8,094 nt of DNA, taken from Syntrophomonas sp. UBA4807. GTDB taxonomy: Bacteria > Bacillota > Syntrophomonadia > Syntrophomonadales > Syntrophomonadaceae. Each line of letters begins with the position of its first letter. The stretch's first letter is position 1. Both the position numbers and the translations under genes were made by a program. The notes under the pieces were generated by a model. It saw only the letters and a program-made list of their open reading frames with translations. It did no database searches and was not told where the DNA came from. Below are positions 6,401-8,094 of this stretch, piece after piece. The stretch covers positions 1 to 8,094 of the forward strand of contig DHGD01000162.1 of the NCBI GenBank assembly GCA_002402575.1, read 5' to 3'.

Positions 6401-7918
6401 ACCTTTTACATAATCGTAATCTCCGACATTATCAAGAAGAAGAGCTCCTGAAGAGCTATAATTCTTGTCGGTGACGTCATAGGTGAAACCATTGGCAACT
6501 GCTGCGGCCTGTAAGGCTCCCAAGGGGGTAGTCTCGTTAACAGTATAAGCTAAACTGGAGTTGTAGGCCGTTACAGAAAAAGTACCTTCGGGATTCAAGG
6601 TAACAGTGCCTTCATAGAGAACGTGCATGCTTGGTGCCGCAGTTACTGTAATATAGTCCGTCTTAATTTCATCATCACTGCCGGCGCTATTGCTGACTGT
6701 CAGCTTAACGCTATAGGTGCCGGCTGCACTGTACTCATAGGTCGGATTCTGGTCGGCAGAGTCCACCGTACCGTCATTATTGAAGTCCCACTGCCATGAA
6801 ACAGGCTCGTTGGCGGACTGGTCGGTAAATTGTACGCTGAGCGGCGCGGCGCCGCTGGTTTTATCAGCGGTAAAAGCCGCTACCGGCGCTACTGCTGGTG
6901 CTGCTGATATTGACTGACTAACGCTTGCATCATTGTAGCCAGTAGCTTTTACAACAATTTCATACTCACCGCTGGCGGTAAAAACTTCTGCCGCAATATT
7001 TATGTTGCCTGCCGTCACCGTGTACTGCCCGCTATTAAGGGCATTGCCGTCAACCGTTATGCCTGTAATAGCTTCTCGCCAGTCGGCATCGTCAGTAAAG
7101 GTGATATCAATGGTCTGCCCAACTTCATTGCCTTCCGTATCAGCGGTCAAGGCGGGAAAATCCATCGGTACTGGTTCATTGCTGTATATATTCAGCTGAG
7201 ATACATTCTGTACCGATAAGCCGGTAGTGGTGGGAAATTCACCGGAGTAGTAGTACCAGTATTCAGGATCGGCGGCCTCATGCCAGTCCCAGTTGCCAAA
7301 TACGTGATAATTGCCAGCGCCAGCTGGACCAGCAGCTTTTGGTGTTGCTTCGGCAAACCACACCAGGCGCATACCGTCAGTATAGCCGGTATCGGGGTAC
7401 TCGCCGTCCTTATACCAGGTTATTACCATAGGTCCTTCAAGATCAGAGTATTCGTAAACATTTTTGTAAGCAAACGTCTTTTTGAAGCCATCACTTGCTT
7501 TTATTTGTAGTGTGTCACCCTCTGACATACCCCCTGCTAATTCGCAGAGGTCTTTAACATTGTTGCCCTTTACCGCTCCCATATCCTTGGTGTCCCAGTT
7601 TGTGTCTTCCTCCTGATTCCAGCGAAGCAATTCCTGGGTTTCCGGGTCAGGGTCATCCACAAATACCGGTCCCTGATGGTAATAATGGGTTGCTCCGTCC
7701 CCCATCACTGTAATATTGTCAGGGTTTTCCAACCAGTGGTAATCAACCTCCATCTGTTCTAACACGGTCGTGCCATCAACTGCGTATTTGGTAATCGTAA
7801 TCCCGGTTGTGGCCGCACTGGCTGGTTCAGGCACTATCAAGCCTAAGCAGTGGAATAGGAAAGTAAATACCAATGCGATGGTTAAATACCTTCCCCAACC
7901 TTTTCTCTTGAAAAACAT
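3416..7918 (-). CDS. Giant secreted multidomain protein with sulfite-oxidase-fold-like repeats
   Basis: This 1500-residue exported protein appears to be a surface binding or redox protein of unknown role. Residues 1-36 are a signal peptide (charged N-terminus, hydrophobic core, ASA|A cleavage) without a canonical twin-arginine motif. Domains by eye: KYA-DGTTV module (about 37-246); DUF1533/Shr-like domain (250-338); PKD domain (343-428, WQWDFNNDG and GTYSVKLTVSN); DUF4430, transcobalamin-like (432-545, WYPYVN and NGDKIEYYY); repeats B1 (577-729), B2 (738-880) and B3 (893-1032); second KYA-DGTTV module (1045-1232); B4 (1238-1382); C-terminal module (1391-1500). B repeats show GLAC, then GH, W-x-G-[VIM]-PL, DGY/DGW-like, YIVAN and PLRLVG motifs. 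These follow the order of the oxidoreductase molybdopterin-binding (sulfite oxidase) family, with the Cys at the Mo-ligand position. The start at 7918 is set by its RBS and signal peptide; a TTG at 7990 would add 24 residues. The gene lies behind a probable Moco riboswitch. No SLH, LPXTG or transmembrane anchor is visible. Confidence 0.9.
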   Translation of the reverse strand: MFFKRKGWGRYLTIALVFTFLFHCLGLIVPEPASAATTGITITKYAVDGTTVLEQMEVDYHWLENPDNITVMGDGATHYYHQGPVFVDDPDPETQELLRWNQEEDTNWDTKDMGAVKGNNVKDLCELAGGMSEGDTLQIKASDGFKKTFAYKNVYEYSDLEGPMVITWYKDGEYPDTGYTDGMRLVWFAEATPKAAGPAGAGNYHVFGNWDWHEAADPEYWYYYSGEFPTTTGLSVQNVSQLNIYSNEPVPMDFPALTADTEGNEVGQTIDITFTDDADWREAITGITVDGNALNSGQYTVTAGNINIAAEVFTASGEYEIVVKATGYNDASVSQSISAAPAVAPVAAFTADKTSGAAPLSVQFTDQSANEPVSWQWDFNNDGTVDSADQNPTYEYSAAGTYSVKLTVSNSAGSDDEIKTDYITVTAAPSMHVLYEGTVTLNPEGTFSVTAYNSSLAYTVNETTPLGALQAAAVANGFTYDVTDKNYSSSGALLLDNVGDYDYVKGGSKWYPYVNAVYKDGYNNPAGALNLIDLVNGDKIEYYYAAGISDPTDYDAVKAAATAAVKTVAATGVAPTDWTLTLSGAKDQTVTKAYFEQGLACPSSGHQVIWTDDKGTPDTSDDDEWGGVPLRLLVAMVDDDPDIGDGHFNFNEELAAQDYEVKVIAGDGWSTTLSSAAIARSDAYIVANTLNGDPLPLKTESGKDCWPLQLKGSGIAGGQQVGNIVRIELSGLPEPAAGWTLEMSGEVGDTIAQAEFEEGLACTGSGHYQEWTDKDGKVWSGVPLRVLLGAVDNIENGTHWTFDDSLAVSYSVKVINGDGTYSKTFAGADVANSNDYIVANKYDGAPLTGTSAPLRLVGAGVTKDDGSLGGLAVGNIARIEISELQTPAAEPGSWNLALNGKISDVIPQAEFEAGLACPNSGHLEEWTDGDGNVWSGIPLWLLAGWVDDRQPHSYNFNQAVSGYKVLVKASDGYSVDFDSADINKSSDYIIANKCNGVALTESGPLRLVGDGVANAEGGLTGKSVGQIVEIELTSFVTDGGGDIPELHIVKYAADGTTVIDEETLTYIDMQSQFEVIGDATTIYKYEGITNNAADIWDSDETYPGGFKIANAVKGTRIVDLVELVGGMGTGTDIVFKAKDGWETTLPYSSIYTDPAVQVRQGDAILAWWADGEYVPAYKDGMRLFFTPEDHVYGQWDMHETLPEPYWHYYYSDVMYPSCAGLSAKYITEIKVYSAPAEGWTLKLDGQDIGGLEKDISKTYFESALTCTMGANHKASFTDSQSQTWEGMPLWFLAGFVDDADQHSDNAFNDDLANAGYQVVITAGDGASVTIDSKDIIRNNDYIVANTLDGLSIPESDDTWPLRLVGAGVSDSTTIGNIVSIVLISSAPGNPVYTVIPVTDTTYTIGETLAGIKTMTVNTGVSGFNYFTVNIEPVVANSGDETVVFTHLRNGSQLQINSTRADFDQVDTAQAGFNVKAGDVIKVYIVDELTNAEDHNPVILQ
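3419..3748 (-). repeat. C-terminal module of the giant protein, shared with the phosphoesterase
   Basis: Residues 1391-1500 of the giant protein match residues 412-522 of the next protein (bases 1730-2062). Over the last 61 aligned residues, from ETVVF to the end, I count 51 identities, and both proteins end in HNPVILQ (plus one Asn in the second). At DNA level many third positions differ, so this is an older, constrained duplication rather than a fresh copy. Its terminal position on two unrelated catalytic or binding architectures suggests attachment, sorting or assembly. I do not recognise a named family. Confidence 0.85.
3773..4207 (-). repeat. Protein repeat B4 (diverged sulfite-oxidase-fold-like copy)
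   Basis: This is the fourth B repeat, residues 1238-1382, separated from B1-B3 by the second KYA-DGTTV module. It keeps Cys1266, the W-E-G-M-PL segment, NDYIVAN and PLRLVGAGV. Its spacing is C-x5-H (His1272) instead of the C-x4-H of the other three, and the Gly before His is replaced by Asn. Confidence 0.75.
4823..6190 (-). repeat. Tandem protein repeats B1-B3 (C-x4-H, sulfite-oxidase-fold-like)
   Basis: Three repeats of about 140-153 residues lie in a row: B1 577-729 (Cys601, His606), B2 738-880 (Cys762, His767) and B3 893-1032 (Cys917, His922). Each opens with W-[TN]-L-x-[LM]-x-G, then an F-E-x-GLAC strand, C-x4-H, W-x-G-[VI]-PL, an xDG turn, Y-I-[VI]-AN-x-x-[ND]-G and a closing VG-x-I-x-x-IE-[LI]. 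The order matches the core of the molybdopterin-binding domain of sulfite oxidase-like enzymes. Cofactor binding is not proven. Confidence 0.8.
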
Positions 7919-7925
7919 AATTACA

Positions 7926-7932
7926 CTCCTTT
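7926..7932 (-). promoter_or_regulatory. Ribosome binding site of the giant surface protein gene
   Basis: AAAGGAG lies 7 nt before the ATG at 7918. It decides this start over the upstream in-frame TTG at 7990. Confidence 0.8.
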
Positions 7933-8025
7933 CCCAATTTTTTAAATTGATTTTTAGAGTTTTTCTTCTGACTAAAACCTCCTTTAGCAATTGCTCAAAA
8001 CTCGCTGCCGCCTTTTTCAGTAAAT

Positions 8026-8056
8026 AAAAAATCCGACTGCAAAGAAACCAGCCGGA
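8026..8056 (-). terminator. Intrinsic terminator in the leader of the giant gene (riboswitch expression platform)
   Basis: On the minus strand TCCGGCTG (8056-8049) pairs with CAGTCGGA (8039-8032) over 8 bp with one G-U and a 9-nt loop. Six T follow immediately (8031-8026). It lies just after the riboswitch-like element and about 107 nt before the start codon, so it probably acts as a conditional attenuator. Just upstream, CGGA (8068-8065) and TCCG (8056-8053) could form a small competing hairpin that uses the same left arm. It could instead simply end an upstream transcript. Confidence 0.75.
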
Positions 8057-8094
8057 CGCTACTATCCGATTTGACTCCTTTCCAACATGGGAGG
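8057..8094 (-). ncRNA. Moco riboswitch, 3' portion (cut by window edge)
   Basis: The minus-strand segment from 8094 reads CCTCCC, four bases, TGGAAAGG, then AGTC. From memory this matches the conserved 3' end of the Moco RNA motif, where E. coli moaA has CCTCCC, five bases, TGGAAAGG, then TGT. The motif senses molybdenum (or tungsten) cofactor and usually controls cofactor synthesis, molybdate transport or Moco enzymes. The 5' part, including the partner strands, is outside the window, so pairing cannot be checked. The following terminator and the molybdopterin-fold-like repeats in the downstream protein support the call. Confidence 0.6.

Noticed and set aside
7972..7987. Minus-strand AAAGGAGG in the loop of a small CTAAA/TTTAG hairpin, as if for a leader peptide
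   Set aside because: No ATG, GTG or TTG follows at usable spacing, so it cannot serve a gene. It may be chance or part of the leader structure.
7919..7990. TTG start adding 24 residues to the giant protein
   Set aside because: There is no RBS before it. The ATG at 7918 has AAAGGAG at good spacing and begins a proper signal peptide.

Overview
The window looks like part of a Gram-positive, low-to-medium GC anaerobe of the Clostridia, possibly Desulfotomaculum/Pelotomaculum-like. This is inferred from strong AGGAG-type ribosome binding sites, S-layer homology (SLH) domains, a molybdenum-cofactor-type riboswitch tail, and a large surface protein built from domains common in Peptococcaceae and some methanogens. 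No 16S or housekeeping gene is present, so the taxonomic placement is only an inference.

All recognised genes lie on the minus strand, so transcription runs from the right edge to the left edge. At 8057-8094 is what looks like the 3' part of a Moco (molybdenum/tungsten cofactor) riboswitch, cut by the window edge. A clear intrinsic terminator follows at 8026-8056, a layout that suggests transcription attenuation. Next is a 1500-residue secreted protein (3416-7918) with this order: signal peptide, KYA-DGTTV module, DUF1533/Shr-like domain, PKD domain, DUF4430 domain, three C-x4-H sulfite-oxidase-fold-like repeats, a second KYA-DGTTV module, a fourth repeat, and a C-terminal module. A 120-bp gap containing a long inverted repeat leads to a secreted purple-acid-phosphatase-like metallophosphoesterase (1727-3295) that carries the same C-terminal module. 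A short gap leads to an SLH-anchored surface protein (329-1654), followed by a probable terminator (244-287). At the left edge a new transcription unit begins with the N-terminus of a probable lipoprotein (1-96).

The three complete genes are co-oriented, all encode exported proteins, and no convincing promoter was seen between them, so they may form one cell-surface operon. The most interesting point is the pairing of a Moco-sensing leader with a giant exported protein whose repeats resemble the molybdopterin-binding fold of sulfite oxidases. A cysteine sits where that family has its metal-ligand cysteine. The signal peptide looks Sec-type rather than Tat-type, which conflicts with export of a cofactor-loaded domain. 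The domains may therefore hold something else, or be remodelled binding domains. The near-identical C-terminal module on two functionally different proteins looks like a shared attachment or sorting tag, perhaps working with the SLH protein; that is inference.
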